Under the pieces are notes generated by a model. That model saw nothing but the letters and a program-made list of their open reading frames with translations, was not told the DNA's origin and did not search any database. Position numbers and translations under genes: made by a program. From NCBI GenBank assembly GCA_903932565.1, contig CAIZGQ010000518.1:1-9895 (forward strand): 9,895 bases of DNA. Reading direction: 5' to 3'. Shown here in pieces: positions 1-6,012 of the stretch (position 1 is the stretch's first letter; each line of letters opens with the position of its first letter). The DNA is from an uncultured Hyphomicrobiales bacterium (lineage in GTDB: Bacteria > Pseudomonadota > Alphaproteobacteria > Rhizobiales > Beijerinckiaceae).

Positions 1-735
1 CGCCAGGCCAAGCAGGCCCGCCACGGAGCCCAGCGTCCCGATCTCGCGATCATCCGCCATGATGGGCGCGCCCCTTTGTCCAGCCCCATCCAGAAACCTC
101 ACCGGCAGAATGCGCTTGCGGGCTGAGCCGCGGTGTTGCACCCGGGAGACAACTTCCTGGCCCACATAGCAGCCTTTTTGGAAATCAAGGCCATGCAGAA
201 GATCAAGATTGGCATCGTGCGGGAAGGTATCGCCATAGGGAAAATCGAGCCCGCCCTGCGGCACGCAGAGGCGGATCCGGTGCGCGTCATAATCTGCCGG
301 AATCGAACCGTCGCCGGCTCCAGCCTCGGGCTGCGTCAAATACAAAACCCGTTGCCCGAGACCCGCATGGCGCGGATCGTTGAAGGCGACATTCGGGCCT
401 GTCGCCGCAACGGCAGGCTCGTCCCAGACGGCCGCCACGCGCGCATCCGCAAGAGCCGTGATCGCAATTTTTGCCCGCAATCGGTAGAGCGTCAGACGCT
501 TCACAAAATCGGCTGCTTGTGTTGCGGGGAGGTCGAACAAGAGCGCACCGTCAGGCGTCTCGCACAGGAAAAAATCTGTCAGGATTTTGCCCTGCGGCGA
601 CAGCAGCGCGCCATAAGCTGCCTGCGACGGAGAAACTGCATCCAGATTGCACGTCAACAGGCCCTGCAAAAAGCCCCTGGCCTCGTTGCCCGTCAGCTGC
701 ACGATGGCGCGGTCTGGCAGCAAGGTTGAAGGCAT
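1..735 (-). CDS. ygfZ: YgfZ/GcvT-like folate-binding protein, 3' end outside window
   Basis: YgfZ proteins are tetrahydrofolate-binding relatives of the glycine-cleavage T protein that help keep or repair certain Fe-S enzymes. Reading the minus strand from the ATG at 735 gives 245 uninterrupted codons, with no stop before the window edge, so the C-terminus is missing. The hallmark motif KGCYVGQE is at residues 187-194, with Cys189 as the conserved cysteine. The N-terminus (LPDRAIVQLTGNEARGFLQG, residues 6-25) is typical of the family. I chose the ATG at 735 because family members begin just before this LxDRxxVxVxG segment. The frame stays open upstream to ATGs at 807 and 840, with an in-frame TGA just before 840, so a 35-residue extension cannot be excluded. 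No good Shine-Dalgarno precedes the 735 start. It is divergent from pyrC. The family call is secure from the motif; the start is less certain. Confidence 0.93.
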   Translation of the reverse strand, partial: MPSTLLPDRAIVQLTGNEARGFLQGLLTCNLDAVSPSQAAYGALLSPQGKILTDFFLCETPDGALLFDLPATQAADFVKRLTLYRLRAKIAITALADARVAAVWDEPAVAATGPNVAFNDPRHAGLGQRVLYLTQPEAGAGDGSIPADYDAHRIRLCVPQGGLDFPYGDTFPHDANLDLLHGLDFQKGCYVGQEVVSRVQHRGSARKRILPVRFLDGAGQRGAPIMADDREIGTLGSVAGLLGLA

Positions 736-814
736 GGCTTGTCCGACGCTGGCTGTAGGGTTGAGGTGGGGGCGCGAAGCCTGTGGAGGCACACGCGCCG
801 CTTGCATTCGATGG

Positions 815-836
815 TACACATAGGGATACACGTAGG
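815..836 (+). repeat. Tandem direct repeat TACACATAGG / TACACGTAGG
   Basis: Two 10-bp copies at 815-824 and 827-836 match at 9 of 10 positions and start 12 bp apart, a little over one helical turn. They sit in the divergent ygfZ/pyrC spacer, where a regulator could bind, but no known operator is recognised. On the minus strand the same DNA would encode a YVYPYVY-like stretch if ygfZ began at 840. Confidence 0.5.
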
Positions 837-847
837 CCATTCACAGG

Positions 848-872
848 CGGACCAACCGACGTCCGGCTTTTT
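848..872 (+). terminator. Candidate terminator/attenuator hairpin in the pyrC leader
   Basis: CGGAC (848-852) and GTCCG (861-865) form a 5-bp GC-rich stem around an 8-nt loop, followed by GC and then TTTTT at 868-872. The pairing can be extended past one mismatch by one more G-C pair. It lies 27 bp upstream of the pyrC start codon and between divergent genes. It is therefore not needed to end an upstream gene on this strand, and if transcribed it would act as an attenuator of pyrC. The stem is short, so this is tentative. Confidence 0.3.
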
Positions 873-898
873 GTTACTCTCCTGACGCAGGGCATCCA

Positions 899-2230
899 AT
901 GCCGCAGACCTATGACCTCCTTCTCCGCAATGGCACACTCGTCAATCAGGATGGCGAAGGTCAACGGGACCTTGGTATCCGCAATGGGCTGATTGTCGAG
1001 ATTGGTCACCTGTCAGGCGCCTCAGCGGGACAGACAATCGATTGCACGGGGCTTCATATTCTGCCCGGCGTCATCGACAGCCAGGTCCACTTTCGTGAGC
1101 CCGGCCTCACGCATAAGGAGGACCTTGAGACCGGCTCGCGTGCGGCGGTGCTTGGTGGCGTCACGGCCGTGTTTGAGATGCCCAACACCAACCCACTGAC
1201 AACGGGCGCTGAAGCGCTGGCAGCCAAGGTTGCGGCTGGCCATCACCGCATGCATTGCGACTTTGCCTTTTGGGTGGGCGGCACGCATTCCAATGTCAAC
1301 GATCTCCCCGAGCTGGAGCGCCTGCCGGGTGCCGCCGGCATCAAAGTGTTCATGGGCTCATCCACCGGTGACCTGCTAGTCGCAGACGACGCTGGCGTCG
1401 CCGCGATTTTGTCGAAGACTCGCCGCCGCGCGGCGTTCCATTCGGAAGACGAGTATCGGTTGGAAGAGCGCAAGGGCCTGCGCGTCCCCGGCGATCCCGC
1501 GTCGCATCCAATCTGGCGCGATGAAGAGGCAGCCCTGCGTTGCACGGAGCGGCTCGTGCGCATCGCCCATGAGGTGAACGCGCAAATTCACGTGTTGCAT
1601 ATTTCGACAGCGGAGGAGATTGATTTTCTCTGGCAGCATAAGGACGTCGCCACTGTTGAAATCACGCCCAATCATCTCACGCTGAGCTCGGACGATTACG
1701 CCCGCCTTGGCACCCTGCTGCAGATGAACCCGCCGGTCCGCGCGCCCCGTCACCGCGACCGGCTGTGGCAGGCCATCGACCAGGGGATTGCCGACGTGCT
1801 GGGCTCCGACCACGCACCGCACACGCTGGACGAAAAAGCCAAGCCATATCCGCAAAGCCCGTCCGGCATGACTGCCGTGCAGACGCATGTTCCCATCATG
1901 CTCGACCACGTCAACGCGGGACGTTTGACGTTGGCGCGGTTCGTCGATCTGACAAGCGCCGGACCGGCGCGCATCTTTGGCATCGCCCGCAAAGGGCGCA
2001 TTGCGGTTGGCTATGATGCCGATGTCACGATCGTCGATATGAAGCGGACAGAGACCATCACCAATGCGTGGATCGGCTCACGCTGCGGCTGGACGCCGCA
2101 TGATGGACGCCGCGTCACCGGCTGGCCGATTGGCACCATCGTCCGGGGCCAGCGCGTGATGTGGGATGCGGAGGTTGTCAGCCCCGCTCTCGGCGAAGCT
2201 GTGCAATTTCTGGACGGCGCAAAACCCTGA
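899..2230 (+). CDS. pyrC: Dihydroorotase
   Basis: Dihydroorotase reversibly cyclises N-carbamoyl-aspartate to dihydroorotate, the third step of de novo pyrimidine synthesis, in the cytoplasm. The 443-residue protein has the cyclic amidohydrolase layout: an N-terminal beta segment, then GVIDSQVHFREPG at 57-69, EMPNTNPL at 93-100 for substrate handling, GIKVFMGSS at 147-155 with Lys149, HSED at 181-184, HVLHIST at 231-237 and SDHAPH at 303-308. His64, His181, His234 and Asp304 fit the expected metal and catalytic positions. Gln62 stands where many family members have the first His of HxH. The GIKVFMGSS segment separates it from classical Bacillus-type PyrC and suggests the long subfamily seen in alphaproteobacteria and Bacteroidetes. 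Related hydrolases such as allantoinase or hydantoinase are alternatives, but the VHFREPG and MPNTNP motifs favour dihydroorotase. The ATG is preceded by AGGG 6 nt upstream. The gene converges on the CCA gene with a 4-bp gap. Confidence 0.93.
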   Translation: MPQTYDLLLRNGTLVNQDGEGQRDLGIRNGLIVEIGHLSGASAGQTIDCTGLHILPGVIDSQVHFREPGLTHKEDLETGSRAAVLGGVTAVFEMPNTNPLTTGAEALAAKVAAGHHRMHCDFAFWVGGTHSNVNDLPELERLPGAAGIKVFMGSSTGDLLVADDAGVAAILSKTRRRAAFHSEDEYRLEERKGLRVPGDPASHPIWRDEEAALRCTERLVRIAHEVNAQIHVLHISTAEEIDFLWQHKDVATVEITPNHLTLSSDDYARLGTLLQMNPPVRAPRHRDRLWQAIDQGIADVLGSDHAPHTLDEKAKPYPQSPSGMTAVQTHVPIMLDHVNAGRLTLARFVDLTSAGPARIFGIARKGRIAVGYDADVTIVDMKRTETITNAWIGSRCGWTPHDGRRVTGWPIGTIVRGQRVMWDAEVVSPALGEAVQFLDGAKP

Positions 2231-2244
2231 TTGCTCAGGCTTTT
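2221..2244. terminator. Candidate bidirectional terminator formed by two stop codons
   Basis: CCTGA (2226-2230) pairs with TCAGG (2235-2239) around a TTGC loop. Each stem arm contains a stop codon: TGA of pyrC at 2228-2230 and, on the other strand, TGA of the CCA gene at 2237-2235. AAAA at 2221-2224 and TTTT at 2241-2244 give a T-tract after the hairpin on both strands. A C-C mismatch separates the stem from the A/T tracts. The placement is ideal, but the 5-bp stem is weak. Confidence 0.45.
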
Positions 2245-3536
2245 CGGGCTCGACTTTGCGCCAGGGCCTCGTCGAGCAATTGCGCGAGCACGTGCGGGTC
2301 CTGCGGAAAACCGGCGCGGATCCAAAGGCCCTGCACGATTTTCAAAACCTCTCCGAGGCCTCGCCCGGCAGGGATGCCCTTTGCCAAAAGATCAGCCCCG
2401 CTGAACGGCAATGTCGGCTCCGGCGTATCAGCCAGAAACGCATGCGCCGAACGCCAACCCGCATCATCGACGGGCGCGCCGCTTTCGGCATGGGCAAGCG
2501 CCATCGCATCGCAGGCCGCGACACGGCCGTGCTGAAACAGGAAGTGGCGCAGCTCCCGCGCCGCCGGTGGGTGTGATGACGCGTGGAGGCTGACCAGCGC
2601 TTTGGCACCACGGGCCAATCGATCTGCCTCAGCATTCGACAAGCGCAAGCGGTCCCGCAATCGTTCAGCATCCTCTGCAACCGCAACGCCAAGGGCTGCC
2701 AGACGCAGCACAGCGTCGGATTCGCGCCCGCGCGCAGCTTCGATTGAAACGATCTGCTGCAAGCGTACCGGATAACAGACGCCAGCAGTCAGCTGCGTCA
2801 GAAGCCCCGCCTCATCCATGGCCCGCACCACGTCGACACAACGAGGTGCGATGAGTAGCTTCAATATTTCGGCGCGGACACGTTCGCGCGACAAATTCGA
2901 GAGACCTGCGCGCTCCAAAATAACAGCGTCAAAAGCGGCTTGATCCAAGGGCCCTTTTGCAAATCCTGCGTGAAATCGAAAGAACCGCAATGAGCGCAGA
3001 TAATCCTCACGGATGCGGGTTTGCGGATCCCCAATGAAGCGAACGCGGCCCGCTGCAAGATCGGCAAGACCGCCTGTTTCATCGTAAATCGTGCCCTCTG
3101 GCGTCACCGACAGGGCGTTGATGGTAAAATCGCGCCGCAGCGCATCTTCGCGAAAACTCCGCCCAAACAAAACCTTGGCATGGCGCCCGTCGGTTTCAAC
3201 ATCAACCCGCAAGGTTGTCACTTCGTAGCTGTCGCCATCGATCAGGATCGTCACCGTGCCATGTTCGATACCGGTGGGGATCGCCCGCAATCCAGCGTCC
3301 TTGGCACGCTGCATCACCACGTCGGGCAATGCGGTGGTGGCAATATCGACTTCGTGCACGGCTACGCCGAGCAGTGCATTGCGCAACGCCCCACCCACGG
3401 CCCGCGCCTCTTCACCATCCCTATTCAGAATTGAAAATAACGTCTGGAGAGAGGGATTTTTCAGGAAATCTGCACCGAGCAGTTGACCGTTGACCACGGT
3501 CGCAGGCGGCGCGCCACGCTCAGGTTCCGCGCTCAC
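2235..3536 (-). CDS. cca: CCA tRNA nucleotidyltransferase (PcnB/CCA class II family)
   Basis: This enzyme adds or repairs the 3'-terminal CCA of tRNAs from CTP and ATP. The 433-residue protein has the class II nucleotidyltransferase head: GGALRNALLG at 48-57, EVDIATTA at 62-69, LRVDVETDGRHA at 109-120, and the nucleotide-recognition stretch REDALRRDFTINAL at 129-142. IGDPQTRIREDYLRSLRFFR (168-187) and ERVRAEILKLL follow, as in CCA and poly(A) polymerases. The N-terminal carboxylate pair, usually DxD, reads ExD (Glu62, Asp64). The start is GTG, overlapping the TGA of the Nudix gene (GTGA), with GAGAGG (3550-3545) 8 nt upstream, so translational coupling is likely. Poly(A) polymerase activity is an alternative, but as I see no reason for specialisation the CCA role is preferred. 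It is the last gene of the three-gene minus-strand operon. Confidence 0.93.
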   Translation of the reverse strand: MSAEPERGAPPATVVNGQLLGADFLKNPSLQTLFSILNRDGEEARAVGGALRNALLGVAVHEVDIATTALPDVVMQRAKDAGLRAIPTGIEHGTVTILIDGDSYEVTTLRVDVETDGRHAKVLFGRSFREDALRRDFTINALSVTPEGTIYDETGGLADLAAGRVRFIGDPQTRIREDYLRSLRFFRFHAGFAKGPLDQAAFDAVILERAGLSNLSRERVRAEILKLLIAPRCVDVVRAMDEAGLLTQLTAGVCYPVRLQQIVSIEAARGRESDAVLRLAALGVAVAEDAERLRDRLRLSNAEADRLARGAKALVSLHASSHPPAARELRHFLFQHGRVAACDAMALAHAESGAPVDDAGWRSAHAFLADTPEPTLPFSGADLLAKGIPAGRGLGEVLKIVQGLWIRAGFPQDPHVLAQLLDEALAQSRARKA

Positions 3537-4192
3537 TGATACAGCCTCTCATAAAGATGACGCAGGATTCCCGCCGTCGCACCCCAGATATAGCGCTCGC
3601 CAAATGGCATCGCATAAAAGCGCCGGCCATCCTCCTTGCGCTCAACGAGGTGATGGTTCGCCGGCTCCATCAGAAAGTCGAGCGGCACTTCGAAGACATC
3701 TGCGACCTCGTCCGCATTCGGCGTCAAATCAAAGGGCGGGCGCACCATCGCGATCACCGGGATGACGCGGTACCCAGTGACCGTAAAATAGGGGTCGAGA
3801 TAGCCCAGCGGTTCGATATGTCGTGCCGCCAGGCCGATTTCTTCGCGCGTCTCGCGCAAGGCTGCTTCGAGTGCGGTCTCGCCGGGCTCATCCACCTTGC
3901 CGCCAGGAAAGGCAATCTGGCCCGAATGCTTGCGCATCTGCGCGGTGCGCTGCGTAAGCAATATCGTTGCGCCCGTTGTGTGCAGAACCACCGGCACGAG
4001 CACGGCGGCCGGGCGCGCGCCAGCGATGATGTGCTGCGGCAACCCGCGCTGGTTCAACGCGTGGTCACCACCCGGCACGATGCCCGACGGCAACACAGGT
4101 GGCGGCGGCTCGACCGGAAGCCGCGCCAGCGCACGGCGGCGAAAATCATCGCCACTCAACAGCACGGAATCGGACGCTTCGCGCGCAGTCAT
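3533..4192 (-). CDS. Nudix hydrolase, CoA pyrophosphatase type (NudL-like)
   Basis: Members of this family cleave coenzyme A or its oxidised and acylated forms to 3',5'-ADP and 4'-phosphopantetheine. From the ATG at 4192 the protein is 219 residues. The CoA-specific signature is visible at 78-98: LLTQRT, Arg87, Gly91, then FPGG at 95-98. It runs straight into the Nudix box, ending in RETREEIGL at 113-121 with the metal-binding Glu pair 117-118. The box has one extra residue between GGK and the first Glu compared with the textbook spacing. I chose the ATG at 4192 because it overlaps the TGA of the DUF1285 gene in a classic ATGA junction. A longer start at 4264 would overlap that gene by 76 bp and add residues unlike the family. 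The CCA gene follows by a GTGA overlap. The family is clear; CoA as the actual substrate is inferred from the motif. Confidence 0.9.
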   Translation of the reverse strand: MTAREASDSVLLSGDDFRRRALARLPVEPPPPVLPSGIVPGGDHALNQRGLPQHIIAGARPAAVLVPVVLHTTGATILLTQRTAQMRKHSGQIAFPGGKVDEPGETALEAALRETREEIGLAARHIEPLGYLDPYFTVTGYRVIPVIAMVRPPFDLTPNADEVADVFEVPLDFLMEPANHHLVERKEDGRRFYAMPFGERYIWGATAGILRHLYERLYQ

Positions 4193-4800
4193 GCGAGCCC
4201 ATCCAATTGGTCGGCACGTGCGAGCGGCATGAAGTGGCCCGCCGACATCACACCAAACATGCATTGCCCGTCGTGCGTCTGTGTCTGGGCGAGTGCGACC
4301 AGATCATGCACCAGCGCCCGGGTCAGCAAGGCCCAAAGATCACCACGGATGAGGACATAAGGTTTGAGTCCGTCGGCAGACCCAATGTCGACGCGCAACG
4401 GATGGGCACCATCAAGGGTCACCCAATCATCGACATTGGTGCGAAGCGAAATCACCTGATCCGCGCCTGCCCCCTCCACCTTCATTTCGACGGCAAGAAA
4501 CGGCGCGTCCTCCACCTCGATGGAGATCTTCTCAACCGGCGTCACCAGCACGAACTCGTCGGGGTCCTTGCGCAGGATCGTCGAGAACAGCCGCACCATG
4601 GCGGGACGCTGGATAACGGAGCCCTGATAAAACCAGCGACCATCTCGCGCGATCCGCAGCCCGATCGATCCGCAATGGGGCGGGTTCCACAGATGGACCG
4701 GGGGCAGGCTTTTGCCTGCGGTGGTGTCGCCAGCCGTTTTCACAGCAGCCAAAAGGCCGGCTAGCGCGTCTGGCGGAGGTGTTGGTGCGGGCGTTTTCAT
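4189..4800 (-). CDS. DUF1285 family protein
   Basis: A 203-residue soluble protein of the DUF1285 family, common in proteobacteria and without an assigned biochemical role. The family pattern is plain: PPVHLWNPPHCG at 33-44, then IARDGRWFYQGSVI, and VRLFSTILRKDPDEFVLVTP followed by VEK. No signal peptide, membrane segment or catalytic motif is visible. The first 30 residues are rich in Ala, Pro and Thr and look disordered. The ATG at 4800 is the only reasonable start, although no clear Shine-Dalgarno precedes it. It heads a minus-strand operon with the Nudix hydrolase and CCA enzyme, whose junctions overlap, and it is divergent from the MoxR operon. The context suggests housekeeping use, but does not reveal a function. 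Confidence 0.88.
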   Translation of the reverse strand: MKTPAPTPPPDALAGLLAAVKTAGDTTAGKSLPPVHLWNPPHCGSIGLRIARDGRWFYQGSVIQRPAMVRLFSTILRKDPDEFVLVTPVEKISIEVEDAPFLAVEMKVEGAGADQVISLRTNVDDWVTLDGAHPLRVDIGSADGLKPYVLIRGDLWALLTRALVHDLVALAQTQTHDGQCMFGVMSAGHFMPLARADQLDGLA

Positions 4801-4863
4801 GTGGTGCTACTTTTGCACAGCGCAGATTGCGGCGCGACCCCGCCCTGATCCGCCGCATCGACA

Positions 4864-4880
4864 ATCCGCGCCGTGCGGAT
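4864..4880. repeat. Inverted repeat ATCCGC-N5-GCGGAT
   Basis: A perfect 6-bp inverted repeat with a 5-bp centre lies 78 bp upstream of the MoxR start codon. A further ATCCGC occurs just to the left at 4848-4853. No T-run follows on either strand, so it is not a normal intrinsic terminator. An operator is possible, but no regulator is recognised. Confidence 0.4.
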
Positions 4881-4913
4881 AGAGTTGGGCTCTGCTGTAA
4901 ATGTGGTGACGCG

Positions 4914-4927
4914 TTACGGTGCCGTAA
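4914..4927. repeat. Inverted repeat TTACGG-TG-CCGTAA
   Basis: A perfect 6-bp inverted repeat with a 2-bp centre ends 31 bp before the MoxR ATG. AAA follows on the plus strand, so it does not resemble a terminator for a plus-strand transcript. Its position between a likely promoter and the ribosome binding site suits a repressor or response-regulator site, but this is inference. Confidence 0.45.
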
Positions 4928-4958
4928 AAAAGCCCTCGAATGGGAGAGTGTCTGAGCC

Positions 4959-6008
4959 ATGAGCGGTCTTTACGAAACGAACACCACCCTGCTGGAAACC
5001 GCCATCGCCCAGAGCGCGGAGGCAGCGCTCGAGAGCGTGGCTGAGGCGCGCGCCGCGATTGCAACAGTCATCTTCGGCCAGACGCAGGTCGTTGAAGAGA
5101 CGCTTGTAACCCTGCTGGCGGGCGGCCACGGCCTTCTGGTCGGCGTGCCTGGCCTCGCCAAGACAAAACTGGTTGAAACGCTCGGCATCGTGCTTGGCCT
5201 TGATGCGCGCCGCGTGCAGTTCACGCCAGATCTTATGCCGGCCGATATTCTTGGCTCCGAAATCATGGACGAGGGCACCGATGGACGCCGTTCGTTCCGG
5301 TTCGTGCGTGGGCCTATTTTTGCGCAATTGCTGATGGCGGACGAGATCAACCGCGCCAGCCCTCGGACCCAGTCCGCCCTCCTGCAGGCGATGCAGGAAT
5401 TCCACGTCAGCGTCGCGGGCGAGCGACACGACCTGCCCCGGCCATTCCATGTCTTGGCGACGCAGAACCCGCTCGAGCAGGAGGGCACCTACCCGTTGCC
5501 GGAAGCGCAGTTGGATCGCTTCTTGATGCAGATCGATGTGCTGTATCCCGACCGCGTGGCGGAGCGGAAAATCCTCATAGAAACCACCAGCGACCGCAGC
5601 GCGATCGCCAAGCCTTCCATGGGTGCGGACGATCTGATGGCGATCCAGCGCCTTGTGCGGCGGCTGCCGGTCGGCGACAGCGTGGTCGAAGCGATCCTTG
5701 ACCTTGTGCGCTCGGCCCGGCCGGGCGAGAGCGGCGACGGCGCGCCAACCAGTGTGGCCGCCCGGGATCTCGCCAAAGACGTCGCTCGCGATGTCGCCTG
5801 GGGGCCGGGCCCCCGCGCGGCTCAGGCGCTCATGCTGGCCTGTCGCGCTCGCGCGCTCGTGGATGGTCGCCTCGCGCCATCCCTTGATGACGTCAAGGCG
5901 CTCGCGGAGCCGGTGCTCAAACACCGCATGGCCCTCACCTTTGCGGCTCGCGCCGAGGGGCGCACGCTTTCAGACGTCATTGCCCGTCTCGCCAATCGGC
6001 TGGGCTGA
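4959..6008 (+). CDS. MoxR-family AAA+ ATPase
   Basis: MoxR-type AAA+ ATPases are thought to act as chaperones that remodel partner proteins, often partners with von Willebrand A (VWA) domains. The 349-residue protein has Walker A GVPGLAKT at 62-69, Walker B LLMADEIN at 124-131, sensor 1 ATQNP at 167-171 and LDRF at 185-188, followed by the helical lid domain. Length and motif spacing are normal for the family. The start is supported by GGAGAG 10 nt upstream. It is the first gene of a plus-strand operon; the DUF58 gene begins only 4 nt after its stop. From memory, the orthologous R. leguminosarum operon (RL3499-RL3502) is needed for envelope integrity and rod shape. The role in envelope assembly is inferred from that resemblance. 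Confidence 0.95.
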   Translation: MSGLYETNTTLLETAIAQSAEAALESVAEARAAIATVIFGQTQVVEETLVTLLAGGHGLLVGVPGLAKTKLVETLGIVLGLDARRVQFTPDLMPADILGSEIMDEGTDGRRSFRFVRGPIFAQLLMADEINRASPRTQSALLQAMQEFHVSVAGERHDLPRPFHVLATQNPLEQEGTYPLPEAQLDRFLMQIDVLYPDRVAERKILIETTSDRSAIAKPSMGADDLMAIQRLVRRLPVGDSVVEAILDLVRSARPGESGDGAPTSVAARDLAKDVARDVAWGPGPRAAQALMLACRARALVDGRLAPSLDDVKALAEPVLKHRMALTFAARAEGRTLSDVIARLANRLG

Positions 6009-6012
6009 CGTC

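Larger units (their letters stand above)
736..898. promoter_or_regulatory. Divergent ygfZ/pyrC intergenic region
   Basis: This 163-bp spacer must carry the promoters for ygfZ (leftward) and pyrC (rightward). I could not pick convincing -35/-10 boxes by eye. It contains a tandem near-repeat (815-836) and a hairpin followed by five T (848-872), both listed separately. A weak Shine-Dalgarno, AGGG at 889-892, lies 6 nt before the pyrC ATG. The left part of the spacer could instead be coding if ygfZ starts at 840. Confidence 0.6.
4801..4958. promoter_or_regulatory. Divergent DUF1285/MoxR intergenic region
   Basis: This 158-bp spacer must hold promoters for both flanking operons. No convincing sigma-70 boxes stand out. 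Two short inverted repeats (4864-4880 and 4914-4927) are listed separately. GGAGAG at 4943-4948, 10 nt before the MoxR ATG, is a plausible ribosome binding site. Confidence 0.6.

Noticed and set aside
133..729. A 198-codon plus-strand frame.
   Set aside because: It lies opposite ygfZ, whose minus-strand product has the KGCYVGQE hallmark; the plus-strand product resembles nothing I know.
551..1009. A minus-strand frame spanning the ygfZ/pyrC spacer.
   Set aside because: It overlaps ygfZ in another frame and the start of pyrC; it shows no family pattern and no ribosome binding site.
4193..4264. A longer N-terminus for the Nudix hydrolase, starting at 4264.
   Set aside because: It would overlap the DUF1285 gene by 76 bp; the ATG at 4192 forms a standard ATGA junction and suits the family length.
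3557..4360. A 267-codon plus-strand frame.
   Set aside because: It is antisense to the Nudix and DUF1285 genes and has shadow-like composition.
4914..5924. A 336-codon open frame on the minus strand opposite MoxR.
   Set aside because: It is antisense to a clearly conserved gene, and its Arg/His-rich product has no recognisable family; long shadow frames are expected in GC-rich DNA.
5653..6012. Upstream extension of the DUF58 reading frame.
   Set aside because: It overlaps the conserved C-terminal part of MoxR in another frame, and the family begins close to the ATG at 6013.
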